Origin: Bog-756 sp049521915
Lineage (GTDB): Bacteria > Actinomycetota > Acidimicrobiia > Acidimicrobiales > RAAP-2
Reading direction: 5' to 3'
Length of the DNA: 13,861 bases
NCBI GenBank assembly: GCA_049521915.1
Contig: JBEKOI010000087.1
Coordinates: 1-13,861, forward strand
Shown here: piece after piece, positions 6,762 through 13,861 of the stretch
How positions within the stretch are numbered: the first letter of the stretch is position 1
How the letters are laid out: each line of letters opens with the position of its first letter
Notes under the pieces: model-generated
Seen by the model: only the letters and a program-made list of their open reading frames with translations
Databases searched by the model: none
What the model was told of the DNA's origin: nothing
Program-made: the position numbers and the translations under genes

Positions 6762-7423
6762 TGGCCGAAGGCAATTCGGCCATGGTGAAGGGAGAGGATA
6801 AAGCGGGGATGGTGCAGCTCATGATCGGGGCTGAGGCGGAGTGCACCGATGGAGCGTGCGGTGAAGTTCGTCGTGTGGTCATAGATCCTGCTGCGCTGGA
6901 AGTGAGCCACCTGGTGGTCGAGCCGAAACACAGACAAGGGCTCGGACGTCTTGTGCCGCTCGATCTCGTCGACGTCTCCACTGGTGAGGTGCGAGTCGAC
7001 TGTACAAGGGCCCAGTTCGAAGCCATGGATCATGCGGAAGAGACGGAACTGCTGCCGGCAAGCGGAGGCCATGCAGAGTATCCAGCCGGGCGGGCACTGC
7101 CCCAGCCCTATGAGGGTCTGAGCAACGTGATCGGGGACGTCCCCGATCCCGTCACCTACGACACGGTGCCATCGGGAGAGGTGGAGGTGATGCCCGATGA
7201 GAGGGTTCATGCCACGGATGGCCCTATCGGAAGCGTCAAGGGGGTTGTGATCAATTCTCGAACTCGGCACGTGACCCATCTGCTTCTACGGGAGGGTCAT
7301 GTGTGGGGCCACAAGAACGTGGCCATCCCGACAGATGCCGTGGTTGCCATCGACAACGGTATTCAGTTGAATCTTTCCAAGCGGGACATAGGGAATCTGC
7401 CGCCTGCGGTGAAGAATCCATAG
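6758..7423 (+). CDS. Tandem PRC-barrel domain protein
   Basis: A 221-residue protein with two PRC-barrel-like beta domains, at about 17-95 (IGAEAECTDGACGEVRRVVIDP, then LEVSHLVVEP and LVPLDLV) and at about 145-212 (DERVHATDGPIGSVKGVVINS, then RHVTHLLLREGH, KNVAIPTDAV and IQLNLSKRDI). The two repeat the same order: turn with DG, VVI strand, HL(V/L)(V/L) strand, then a P-containing strand. A linker rich in Gly and Pro (about 100-140) separates them. PRC barrels occur in photosynthetic reaction-centre H subunits and in RimM, where they act as protein or RNA binding modules; in stress islands their role is mostly unknown. No membrane segment is present. The start ATG 6758 overlaps the previous stop; a second ATG at 6761 is equally possible. 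Domain assignment is good, function unknown. Confidence 0.82.
   Translation: MMAEGNSAMVKGEDKAGMVQLMIGAEAECTDGACGEVRRVVIDPAALEVSHLVVEPKHRQGLGRLVPLDLVDVSTGEVRVDCTRAQFEAMDHAEETELLPASGGHAEYPAGRALPQPYEGLSNVIGDVPDPVTYDTVPSGEVEVMPDERVHATDGPIGSVKGVVINSRTRHVTHLLLREGHVWGHKNVAIPTDAVVAIDNGIQLNLSKRDIGNLPPAVKNP
7129..7148. repeat. Perfect 20-bp palindrome inside the PRC-barrel gene
   Basis: GATCGGGGAC followed by its exact reverse complement GTCCCCGATC. It lies in the coding sequence for the linker between the two PRC domains (IGDVPDP). A perfect 20-bp palindrome is expected only rarely in 14 kb of random DNA. It may be an operator, a hairpin in the mRNA or chance. Confidence 0.7.
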
Positions 7424-7565
7424 GTGTGGCTCGGAGTGGAGCGGTTGCTTTTGTGATGCGGCATTGCCGGGCTGTGTCCCCTGATGAGTGCTCCGACCAG
7501 GTGTGGCCGGAGATGGGGGTGGCGGTATCAGCCGGACAGCCCACACATCAAGAAAGGTAGGTCAC

Positions 7566-9458
7566 GTGAGCAATCCGACCGGAGCGGCCGATGCGGCAGA
7601 ACCGGCTGAGGGCCGATCCCCGGTGACTGGCCTTCCGATCTCGGACTATGCCTTGATCTCCGACTGTCATTCGGCCGCACTGGTGAGCAAGGGGGGAGCG
7701 ATCGACTGGCTCTGTTTCCCCCGCTTTGACGCTCCTTCGATTTTCGGGCGGATCCTGGATGAGGGAGCAGGGCATTGGTCGATCCGTCCGGTTGGCCCCT
7801 TCACGTCGGACCGGCGTTATCTGGATCAGAGCATGGTGTTGGAGACCACGTTTTCGACGGCCGATGGGACCGTGACTCTGGTCGACGCGCTGGCCATGGG
7901 TCGAGACGACCGCGGCCACCAGCTGGGCGCCGGTGCACCCTCCGCACTGGTTCGGAAGATCGTTGGGGCGAAAGGAACTGTGGACCTGGAGCTCGAGTAT
8001 GCGCCACGTCCGGAGTACGGGCTGATCTGGCCGGTCATGGAGCACGTCGATGGGGGTGTCCGAGCACGCGCCGGGGCCGTCGCCTTGGCCATGTCGTGCC
8101 AACCCGCGGTCTCCATCGAGGGATCCAAGGCCGTCGCCCGCTTGACCGTCAGCGAAGGTCAGGAGCTCACATTCTCCCTCCTCGCCCGTTCCTCATCTGA
8201 AGAGCCGCCCGAACTCTGGGCGCCTCAGGACATCGCCGATCGTCTCGACTCGACCGTCGACGCATGGCGCTCGTGGTCAGCGCTCCACCAATCCTACGAT
8301 GGGCCTTGGCGGGACCTCGTTCAACTGAGCGGCCGGGTTCTCTACGGCTTGACCTATTTTCCCACCGGCGCCATGGTGGCGGCGCCGACGACATCGCTGC
8401 CCGAGACGCCGGGAGGCACTCGCAACTGGGACTACAGGTATTCGTGGGTGCGAGATGCCAGCTTCACATTGCAGGCACTGTGGGTGGCGGCGTGCCCTGA
8501 TGAGGCATGGAAGTTCTTCGACTTCATGGCCGGCGCCGCGGCCTCCCAGCTCCACCGGGGCGCGGATCTCCAGATCATGTTCGGCGTGGGTGGGGAACGG
8601 GATCTGACCGAGCGGGAATTGCCTCAGCTCACCGGCTGGCGGAACAGTGCCCCGGTCCGAGTAGGCAACGGGGCGTGGAAGCAGCGTCAACTGGACGTCT
8701 ATGGCGAGCTGCTGGATGCGGCATACCGATTTCCGGAACAGCTCCAACAGCTCGGCCCGACCACCCGACAATTCCTCGTGGATCTGGCCGACGCCGCGGC
8801 CGCCCGTTGGCGCAAGAAGGATCAGGGGATCTGGGAGATCAGGAGCGACCCGCAGGACTTCGTCTACTCCAAGCTGATGTGCTGGGTCGCCCTCGACCGC
8901 GCCATTGCCCTGGCCGAGAGGCTCGATGCCAAGGACCGAGTCGACGGGTGGCAGACGGTGCGAGAAGAGATCGCCCAAGCCATCCTTGCCCACGGATGGA
9001 ATGAGAAGGCGGGCGCTTTCACCCAGTCGTTCGGTTCGGACAGCCTTGACGCTTCCAATCTCATGATGCCGATCGTGGGATTCATACCGGCCGACGATCC
9101 CCGCATGCTGGCCACGATCGACGCCACCGCCCGAAGCCTGACCGACGAACGGGGCCTCGTCTACCGGTATCTGTCTGACGATGGGCTCGACGGATCTGAA
9201 GGGTCGTTCCTCCTGTGCACATTCTGGTTGGCTCAGGCCCAGGCTCTGGCCGGCCAGGTCCCAGAGGCCCGGAAGACCTTCGAATGTGCGGTGTCGTTTG
9301 TCAACGATGTGGGATTGCTCGCCGAGGAGGTCACCGCGGACACCGGCGAGCTCATCGGCAACTTCCCCCAGGCATTCAGCCACATAGGCCTTGTCAATGC
9401 GGCATGGGCCATTTCGGAGGCCGAGCGGAAAGAGAAAGAGGGAGTGGGGAAGGTCTGA
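7566..9458 (+). CDS. GH15 family glucosidase (trehalase/glucoamylase type)
   Basis: A 630-residue glycoside hydrolase family 15 enzyme, probably cytosolic since no signal peptide is seen. Seen: an N-terminal beta-sandwich region opening with ISDYALISDCHSAALVSKGGAIDWLCFPRFD, then the (alpha/alpha)6 barrel. Barrel landmarks are NWDYRYSWVRDA (from Asn287), ADLQIMFGVGGERDLTERELP (346-353 for the last part), PVRVGNGAWKQRQLDVYGE, the acidic LLAEEV (Glu587, Glu588) and GNFPQAFSHIGLVNAAW (from Gly598). This pattern matches the mycobacterial-type GH15 trehalases, which cleave trehalose to two glucoses; a glucoamylase-like or other alpha-glucosidase substrate is also possible. The GTG start at 7566 is preceded by AGAAAGGTAGG; an upstream start at 7488 adds residues unlike the family. 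Trehalose metabolism fits the stress-related neighbours. Family very secure, substrate inferred. Confidence 0.94.
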   Translation: MSNPTGAADAAEPAEGRSPVTGLPISDYALISDCHSAALVSKGGAIDWLCFPRFDAPSIFGRILDEGAGHWSIRPVGPFTSDRRYLDQSMVLETTFSTADGTVTLVDALAMGRDDRGHQLGAGAPSALVRKIVGAKGTVDLELEYAPRPEYGLIWPVMEHVDGGVRARAGAVALAMSCQPAVSIEGSKAVARLTVSEGQELTFSLLARSSSEEPPELWAPQDIADRLDSTVDAWRSWSALHQSYDGPWRDLVQLSGRVLYGLTYFPTGAMVAAPTTSLPETPGGTRNWDYRYSWVRDASFTLQALWVAACPDEAWKFFDFMAGAAASQLHRGADLQIMFGVGGERDLTERELPQLTGWRNSAPVRVGNGAWKQRQLDVYGELLDAAYRFPEQLQQLGPTTRQFLVDLADAAAARWRKKDQGIWEIRSDPQDFVYSKLMCWVALDRAIALAERLDAKDRVDGWQTVREEIAQAILAHGWNEKAGAFTQSFGSDSLDASNLMMPIVGFIPADDPRMLATIDATARSLTDERGLVYRYLSDDGLDGSEGSFLLCTFWLAQAQALAGQVPEARKTFECAVSFVNDVGLLAEEVTADTGELIGNFPQAFSHIGLVNAAWAISEAERKEKEGVGKV

Positions 9459-9623
9459 GCCCCGGCGCCCGGCCGCGAGGGCAGGGATCCGACCGATCCG
9501 GGCTGCGACGGGTCGCCGCACGTCCGGGTCCCCTGGTCACCTAGGGTGTGATGATCGGGCCCCCGTACCTGTGGCCGTGTCGGGCCCGTGCGCATGACGT
9601 GCGCCAGCAGTGGGGGAGTCGAG

Positions 9624-11456
9624 ATGGGCGATCGGGTAGCGGCGTCGATTGAGGGCGACACGATCGTTGAGGCATTTCGCCACAGCGTCAGACGGCTACC
9701 CGACAAGCCCGCGCTTCGGTGGTGTCAGGAGGGCGCCTGGTCCGCGCTGACCTGGTCCGGGTACGGCCGGGCGGTGGACGAGGTGGCGGCGGGCCTGGCT
9801 GAGGTCGGGGTGCTCCCCGGTGACCGGGTGGCCATCTTGTCCGGCAACCGCCCGGAGTGGCACCTGGCCGATCTCGGGGGACTGGTCGGTGGTGCCGTGA
9901 CGGTGCCGATCTATCAGACCAGTTCGCCCGAGCAGGTGGCCTACGTGCTCAGTCATTCGGAGGCGCGCCTCTGTTTTGTCGAGGACGAGCACCAGCTGGC
10001 GAAAGTCGTCGAGGTGCGGGACCAGCTGTCCTTCCTCCATCAGGTGATCGTGTTCGCCGACGATGGGCCGCGGAGCGACCCGTTCGTGATGAGCTTCGCC
10101 GACCTGCGGGCCATGGGCGTCCATCGCCTCGAAGGTGAACCGGATCTGGTCGAATCCCGGTCGGGTGACGTGGCCGCCGACCAACTGGCGACACTCGTCT
10201 ATACCAGCGGGACGACCGGCCCTCCCAAGGGGGCGATGATCAGCCACGCCAACATCATGTGGACGCTCCGCAGCGCCATCTCGGTCTTCGATCTGCGCGA
10301 GGGCGAGCGGTTCCTCTCGTTCTTGCCCCTCAGCCACATCGCCGAACGGATGATCAGCGACTTCGCATCGGTGGCCACCGGCGGCGAGACGTGGTTCGCC
10401 CGCAGCATCGGCTCCGTGGGCGAGGATCTACGGGCCTGCCGGCCGACGGTCTTCTTCGCGGTGCCCCGGGTCTGGGAGAAGCTCCGCGAGGCCATCCTCG
10501 ACAGACTTGATGGCAGCCGGGCCCTGCAGAGGATGGTCGTCGATCATTACGTCGAGTTGAGCCAGCACGTGACCCAGCGGAAAGAGGCTGGTCGGCGTCC
10601 GGCGCTGTGGGCGGAACTTCCCCATCGTGCCCTCGATGCCACCGTCGGTGCGCAGGTCAGGCACGAACTCGGCCTCGACAAGGCCCACATCCTGGTGTCG
10701 TCGGCGGCACCGGTCCATCCTGACCTGCTCCGTTGGCTGGGGGCCGTCGGCTTGCCGGTGCTCGAGGTCTACGGCCAGACCGAAACCTGCGGACCCACCA
10801 CCGCCAACCCCCCGGAGGACAACAGAGTCGGGACGGTCGGACTGTCCCTGCCCGGGGTGCGCCTGCGCATCGCCGAAGATGAGGAGATCCTCGTGCAAGG
10901 CGGAAACGTCTGCGAAGGGTACTTCCGGGATCCAGGGGGATCGGCTCAGCTCATCGACGGCAACGGGTGGCTGCACTCAGGAGACATGGGTGCGCTCGAC
11001 GCCGACGGCTATCTTCGCATCACCGGCCGGAAGAAGGACCTGATTATCACGGCGGGCGGTCAGAACGTGGCCCCGCAGGACATCGAGTCGGACCTCCGGA
11101 ACAGTGAGCTCCTGTCCGAGGCGGTCGTGATCGGTGACGGTAGGCGCTATCTCACCGCGCTCCTCACCCTGGACATCGAGGCGCTGTTGCGGTGGGCCCG
11201 GCAACGGGGAAAGGCGATCGAACCCCGGGACCTGATCGCCGACCCGGAGCTCCAAGGGGCCATCGACCGGATCGTGGAGGACGTCAACGCCAAACGTTCC
11301 CGTGTCGAGCACGTGCGCGCCTTCCGGATTCTCGACCACGACTTCGCCGTCGCCTCTGGCGAGATGACTCAGACCCTCAAGGTCAAGCGGAACGTGGTCA
11401 TCGAACGGCATCAGAAGGAAGTGGACGAGATGTACGGAGGTGAACCGCCGGCGTGA
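9624..11456 (+). CDS. Long-chain fatty-acid--CoA ligase (AMP-binding)
   Basis: A 610-residue adenylate-forming enzyme that activates fatty acids to acyl-CoA through an acyl-AMP, on the cytosolic side. Seen: the P-loop YTSGTTGPPKG (193-203), the linker-type HANIMWTLRS, the A5 motif YGQTE (383-387), GWLHSGD with Asp454, the hinge GRKKD (468-472) and the C-terminal TLKVKR (585-590), which carries the expected catalytic lysine region. Length and the VPRVWEKLREAI segment match the bacterial FAA1/FadD15 group rather than short-chain ligases. The ATG at 9624 has GGGGGAG six bases upstream; the frame stays open to GTG 9588, but those 12 residues look unrelated to the family. GpsA follows 85 bases later, pairing acyl-CoA supply with glycerol-3-phosphate supply for lipid synthesis. 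The gene symbol is left open because actinobacteria carry many fadD paralogues. Confidence 0.95.
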   Translation: MGDRVAASIEGDTIVEAFRHSVRRLPDKPALRWCQEGAWSALTWSGYGRAVDEVAAGLAEVGVLPGDRVAILSGNRPEWHLADLGGLVGGAVTVPIYQTSSPEQVAYVLSHSEARLCFVEDEHQLAKVVEVRDQLSFLHQVIVFADDGPRSDPFVMSFADLRAMGVHRLEGEPDLVESRSGDVAADQLATLVYTSGTTGPPKGAMISHANIMWTLRSAISVFDLREGERFLSFLPLSHIAERMISDFASVATGGETWFARSIGSVGEDLRACRPTVFFAVPRVWEKLREAILDRLDGSRALQRMVVDHYVELSQHVTQRKEAGRRPALWAELPHRALDATVGAQVRHELGLDKAHILVSSAAPVHPDLLRWLGAVGLPVLEVYGQTETCGPTTANPPEDNRVGTVGLSLPGVRLRIAEDEEILVQGGNVCEGYFRDPGGSAQLIDGNGWLHSGDMGALDADGYLRITGRKKDLIITAGGQNVAPQDIESDLRNSELLSEAVVIGDGRRYLTALLTLDIEALLRWARQRGKAIEPRDLIADPELQGAIDRIVEDVNAKRSRVEHVRAFRILDHDFAVASGEMTQTLKVKRNVVIERHQKEVDEMYGGEPPA

Positions 11457-11541
11457 CCGCTCTGGCTCTTCCATCTGGACCGGCGCGGACAGCAGGGGCC
11501 GGCGCAGGGGCCGACCCGGATGCGAGGGTGGGCCCGGTCTG

Positions 11542-12594
11542 GTGACGGACGTGCGGATAGCGGTCATCGGCGCGGGTTCGTGGGGGACCACGGTGGCATC
11601 CATGCTCGCCGAACGCTTCGATACCGTGCTCTGGGCCCTGGAGCCAGAGGTCGCCGAGGCGATCTCGAGCCATCATGAGAACCCGACCTATCTCCCCGGC
11701 TTCACGCTGACCCGCTCACTCGAGGCGACGACCGACCACCGGCGGGCCGCCGCTGAGCGCCAGCTGCTGGTTGTGGCCGTTCCGGCCCAGCACATGCGGG
11801 GCGTGGCCGAACAGCTGGCTCCGTTCGTCGGTCCTGGCGTGGTGACGTTGAGCCTCACCAAGGGCATCGAGCTGGGCACGCTGTGCCGGCCGTCCGAGAT
11901 CCTGACTCAGGTGCTCAGGCCCGGTGGGCAGGATCGCATCGGTGTCCTCGCCGGTCCCAATCTGGCCCTCGAGGTCATGGCCGGGCAGCCGGCGGCAACG
12001 GTGGTGGCGGCCCCGGACACCGGGACCGCCCGGTGGCTGCAGGGTCTCCTGAACAGCAAGCGGTTCCGGGTCTACACGAGCGACGATGTCGTGGGATGCG
12101 AGATCGGTGGTGCGGTCAAGAACGTCATCGCCATCGCCGCAGGTGTCGCCGACGGGCTCGGGTACGGCTGGAACAGTCGCGCCGCCCTCATCACCCGTGG
12201 TCTGGCCGAGCTGGCCCGCCTGGGCGTGGCCATGGGCGGCGATCCTCTCACGTTCCTCGGTCTCGCCGGCAACGGGGACCTGATCGCCACCTGCAGCAGC
12301 ACCGAGAGCCGCAACCATCGGGTGGGGGTCGCCCTGGGCCAGGCCCGCGCCCTCAGTGACATCGTCACGGAGACGAACATGGTCGCCGAAGGGGTGGACT
12401 CCACGCCGGCCGTGCTGGCCTTGGCCCGTCGGGTGGGCGTGGAGATGCCGGTGGCCGAGCAGGTGGGCGCCATGCTGACCGGAGCGCGCTCACCCGAGGA
12501 TGCCGTGGAATCGCTGATGGGACGCGGCCTGACCTCGGAATTGCACGACCTCGGGGGTACCCGCTTCAGGCCGGTCACCGAGGGTCCGGAGTGA
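11542..12594 (+). CDS. gpsA: Glycerol-3-phosphate dehydrogenase [NAD(P)+]
   Basis: A 350-residue cytosolic enzyme that reduces dihydroxyacetone phosphate to sn-glycerol 3-phosphate for phospholipid synthesis. Seen: N-terminal Rossmann motif GAGSWGTT (10-17), LTKGIE, the GPNLALEV segment where the family has GPSFAxE, catalytic Lys193 in GGAVKNVIAIAAG, Asp246 in GLAGNGDL, and Arg257-Asn258 in TESRNHRVG, equivalent to the E. coli catalytic set. Length is normal for GpsA. The start chosen is GTG 11542, four codons before the first beta strand, although its ribosome site is weak. A GTG at 11440 would overlap the ligase stop and add 34 Arg/Gly-rich residues that look spurious. Very sure of function; start moderately sure. 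Confidence 0.96.
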   Translation: MTDVRIAVIGAGSWGTTVASMLAERFDTVLWALEPEVAEAISSHHENPTYLPGFTLTRSLEATTDHRRAAAERQLLVVAVPAQHMRGVAEQLAPFVGPGVVTLSLTKGIELGTLCRPSEILTQVLRPGGQDRIGVLAGPNLALEVMAGQPAATVVAAPDTGTARWLQGLLNSKRFRVYTSDDVVGCEIGGAVKNVIAIAAGVADGLGYGWNSRAALITRGLAELARLGVAMGGDPLTFLGLAGNGDLIATCSSTESRNHRVGVALGQARALSDIVTETNMVAEGVDSTPAVLALARRVGVEMPVAEQVGAMLTGARSPEDAVESLMGRGLTSELHDLGGTRFRPVTEGPE

Positions 12595-12635
12595 GGCGGC
12601 CGACATCCGGCGTGCCCAGCAGGGGCCCGACACCC

Positions 12636-12664
12636 GAAGCGCGTCATCGAGGCAGCTGCGCTTC
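12636..12664 (+). other. Inverted repeat downstream of gpsA
   Basis: GAAGCGC and GCGCTTC form a perfect 7-bp stem around a 15-base loop, about 40 bases after the gpsA stop. Two further G-C pairs are possible beyond one mismatch. There is no T-run. It may help end the ligase-gpsA transcript. Confidence 0.3.
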
Positions 12665-12727
12665 CGGATGGACGGACTCTCGGCGCACGGTGGTGTCGGA
12701 GGCGGCATCGAGATCATCCAAGTTGGG

Positions 12728-12757
12728 ACTTTCTACCCTCCTGCGCGGGTCGAAAGT
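12728..12757 (+). promoter_or_regulatory. Extended hairpin/inverted repeat upstream of the lysine-rich gene
   Basis: ACTTTC-T-ACCC, an 8-base loop, then GGGT-C-GAAAGT: ten base pairs with one T-C mismatch. It lies 48 bases before the start of the lysine-rich protein. No T-run follows, so a 5'-UTR structure or an operator is more likely than a terminator. Function is inferred only. Confidence 0.4.
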
Positions 12758-12805
12758 AGTTCAACATCGGTAGGAGAGGGCAGTACGAACGAAAGGGAGG
12801 GCCCC

Positions 12806-13264
12806 ATGCCCGAACGGATGGAATTGCGCAGGCACATCGAACACCTCATCGAACGGGCACAGGAAGAGATCCTCGACGCAAGCCGTGAGTTCACCAAGGG
12901 CCTCAACAGGGGGACCGACCGGTTCGTACCCCCGATCTCCGCCGATGTCGAACGACTGGTGGACGATGTCTTCGACTTCAGCGAGCGGGTCATCAAGGGA
13001 CAACGCCGCATGGTCAGCGAAGTGGTGAAGACCATCAACGAGCAGACCGAGCGGGCCGCCGAGGTGGGCCGGACCACCACGCAGAGGGCCACCAAGCGGG
13101 TGTCGGCGAAGAAGAAGGCTGCCACCAAGCGGGTGCCGGCGACGAAGAAGGCGGTGGCCAAGAAGGTGTCGGCCAAGAAGGCACCGGCGAGAAAGAAAGC
13201 GGTAGCCAAGAAGGCACCGGCGAGAAAGAAGGCGGTGGCCAAGGGCACCGTGTCCGGGAGGTAG
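12806..13264 (+). CDS. Lysine/alanine-rich histone H1-like protein
   Basis: A 152-residue protein in two parts. Residues 1-90 are amphipathic and charged with no Cys (helices at 5-32, 45-65 and 68-88), a pattern like phasin or coiled-coil proteins. Residues 91-148 are a strongly basic tail of Lys, Ala, Arg and Pro, including two tandem KKAPARKKAVA units (124-134, 135-145) and earlier degenerate KKxxA units. Such tails occur in histone H1-like bacterial proteins and in the C-terminus of actinobacterial HupB, where they bind DNA. The N-terminal part is not an HU domain, so this is a different architecture. ATG 12806 has GGGAGGG five bases upstream; a longer frame from 12668 adds low-quality residues. 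The alpha/beta hydrolase starts 8 bases after its stop. DNA or polyanion binding is inferred from composition. Confidence 0.8.
   Translation: MPERMELRRHIEHLIERAQEEILDASREFTKGLNRGTDRFVPPISADVERLVDDVFDFSERVIKGQRRMVSEVVKTINEQTERAAEVGRTTTQRATKRVSAKKKAATKRVPATKKAVAKKVSAKKAPARKKAVAKKAPARKKAVAKGTVSGR
13175..13240 (+). repeat. Two tandem 33-bp repeats encoding KKAPARKKAVA
   Basis: Unit 1 (13175-13207) and unit 2 (13208-13240) differ at only two third-codon positions (AAA/AAG and GTA/GTG) and encode identical peptides. Recent duplication or slippage in the basic tail explains them, and copy number may vary between strains. Confidence 0.85.
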
Positions 13265-13272
13265 ACGGCTGC

Positions 13273-13861
13273 ATGGACCAATCTTCGGACGAATCGGACG
13301 TGCCTGAACAAGCTGAAGGGAACTTTCCGGTCCGGTACCTGACCATCCACGGACAGCGGATCGGTTGCCGGATGGGCGGTGACGGGCCGGTGCTGTTGCT
13401 GCTCCATGGCATTGCCGGCAGTTCCAAGACGTGGATTCCGGCCATGGACCTTCTCCAGACGGACTACACGGTGGTGGCTCCCGACTTCCTCGGCCACGGC
13501 CACTCGTCCAAGCCGACGGGAGATTATTCGCTGGGCAACTTCGCCAGTTGGATGAGGGATCTCCTGGTGGTGCTGGGCATCGAGCGAGCCACCGTGGTCG
13601 GCCAATCCTTCGGGGGTGGGGTGGCCATGCAGTTCGCCTACCAGTTCCCTGATCTCTGTGAGCGACTCGTGCTGGTGGACGCGGGCGGCCTCGGGCGCGA
13701 GGTGAACTGGATCCTTCGCCTGGCCACCCTGCCGGCGGCCGAGTACGTGATGCCGGTCCTGTTCCCGGCCGTCGCCCAGCGTTGGGGTGACCCGGTTGCC
13801 CGGTTCGCCGACCGAGTCGGCCTCCGGAGCGTGCCGGCGATGGAAGTCTGGCGCTCCTACC
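13273..13861 (+). CDS. Alpha/beta hydrolase (3' end outside window)
   Basis: The first 196 residues of an alpha/beta-fold hydrolase are visible. Seen: the oxyanion-hole HGIAG (45-49), the strand VVAPDFLGHGHS (67-78), and the nucleophile elbow GQSFGGG with Ser112, followed by ERLVLVDAGGLG. The catalytic acid and His lie beyond the window. The N-terminal 15 residues are acidic, and there is no signal peptide. The cap region begins at about 143. Close relatives include lipases, epoxide hydrolase-like proteins and meta-cleavage hydrolases; the substrate cannot be told from this part. GGGAGG overlapping the previous stop is the likely ribosome site, 11 bases before ATG 13273, so it is probably co-translated with the lysine-rich gene. 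The nearby acyl-CoA ligase and gpsA make a lipid ester substrate plausible, as inference. Confidence 0.9.
   Translation, partial: MDQSSDESDVPEQAEGNFPVRYLTIHGQRIGCRMGGDGPVLLLLHGIAGSSKTWIPAMDLLQTDYTVVAPDFLGHGHSSKPTGDYSLGNFASWMRDLLVVLGIERATVVGQSFGGGVAMQFAYQFPDLCERLVLVDAGGLGREVNWILRLATLPAAEYVMPVLFPAVAQRWGDPVARFADRVGLRSVPAMEVWRSY

Noticed and set aside
7456..7560. 34-codon frame ending five bases before the GH15 start, a possible leader peptide
   Set aside because: No ribosome site, no codon run typical of attenuation, and the peptide has no features.
8277..9521. 414-codon open frame on the minus strand
   Set aside because: It is antisense to the GH15 gene with no known domain; long antisense frames are common at this GC content.
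9556..9588. CGGGCCC/GGGCCCG inverted repeat between the GH15 and ligase genes
   Set aside because: A 7-bp stem with a 19-base loop and no T-run. GGGCCC is self-complementary and frequent in GC-rich DNA, so it is weak as a terminator.
11440..11541. 34-residue N-terminal extension of GpsA
   Set aside because: It is Arg/Gly-rich, overlaps the ligase stop and has no counterpart in the GpsA family, whose fold begins right after GTG 11542.
12722..12738. TTGGGACTTT resembling half of a DosR-type dormancy box
   Set aside because: The spacing of the G-run is off by one base and the second half-site does not match GTCCC.

Overview
The window is high-GC bacterial DNA with short intergenic gaps, GGAGG-type ribosome binding sites and some GTG starts. 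The gene families fit an actinobacterium: a GH15 trehalase-type glucosidase, tandem universal-stress domains, a FAA1/FadD15-type acyl-CoA ligase and a Lys/Ala-rich DNA-binding-type tail. An Acidimicrobiia-like lineage is possible, but this is inferred from gene style; there is no rRNA or marker-gene proof.

Left part (1-2508), minus strand: the N-terminal 537 codons of an FtsH membrane AAA+ zinc protease run off the left edge. Upstream is an unrecognised single-pass membrane protein. A roughly 260-bp divergent spacer with one plausible promoter follows.

Middle part (2509-9458), plus strand: this is a stress and redox accessory region. It holds a frame-disrupted two-domain universal stress protein. 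Next comes a tight trio: an FAD/NAD(P) disulfide-type reductase, a muconolactone-isomerase-like protein and an SDR. Two small unknown genes follow; the second overlaps a tandem PRC-barrel protein by ATGA. A GH15 trehalase/glucoamylase-type enzyme closes the region. Two of the trio lack a residue normally central to catalysis in their superfamily: the reductase has Phe for the C-terminal His, and the SDR has Val for the catalytic Tyr.

Right part (9624-13861), plus strand: lipid metabolism and a nucleoid-type protein. A long-chain acyl-CoA ligase is followed by glycerol-3-phosphate dehydrogenase GpsA, giving two precursors of glycerolipids. Then come a lysine-rich protein with tandem KKAPARKKAVA repeats and an alpha/beta hydrolase cut by the right edge.

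No rRNA, tRNA, CRISPR array, transposase or phage gene was seen. No stretch longer than 300 bases lacks a gene or gene remnant. The best candidates for something undescribed are the reductase/MIase-like/SDR trio, the small-gene/PRC cassette, and the hairpin abutting the ftsH start.
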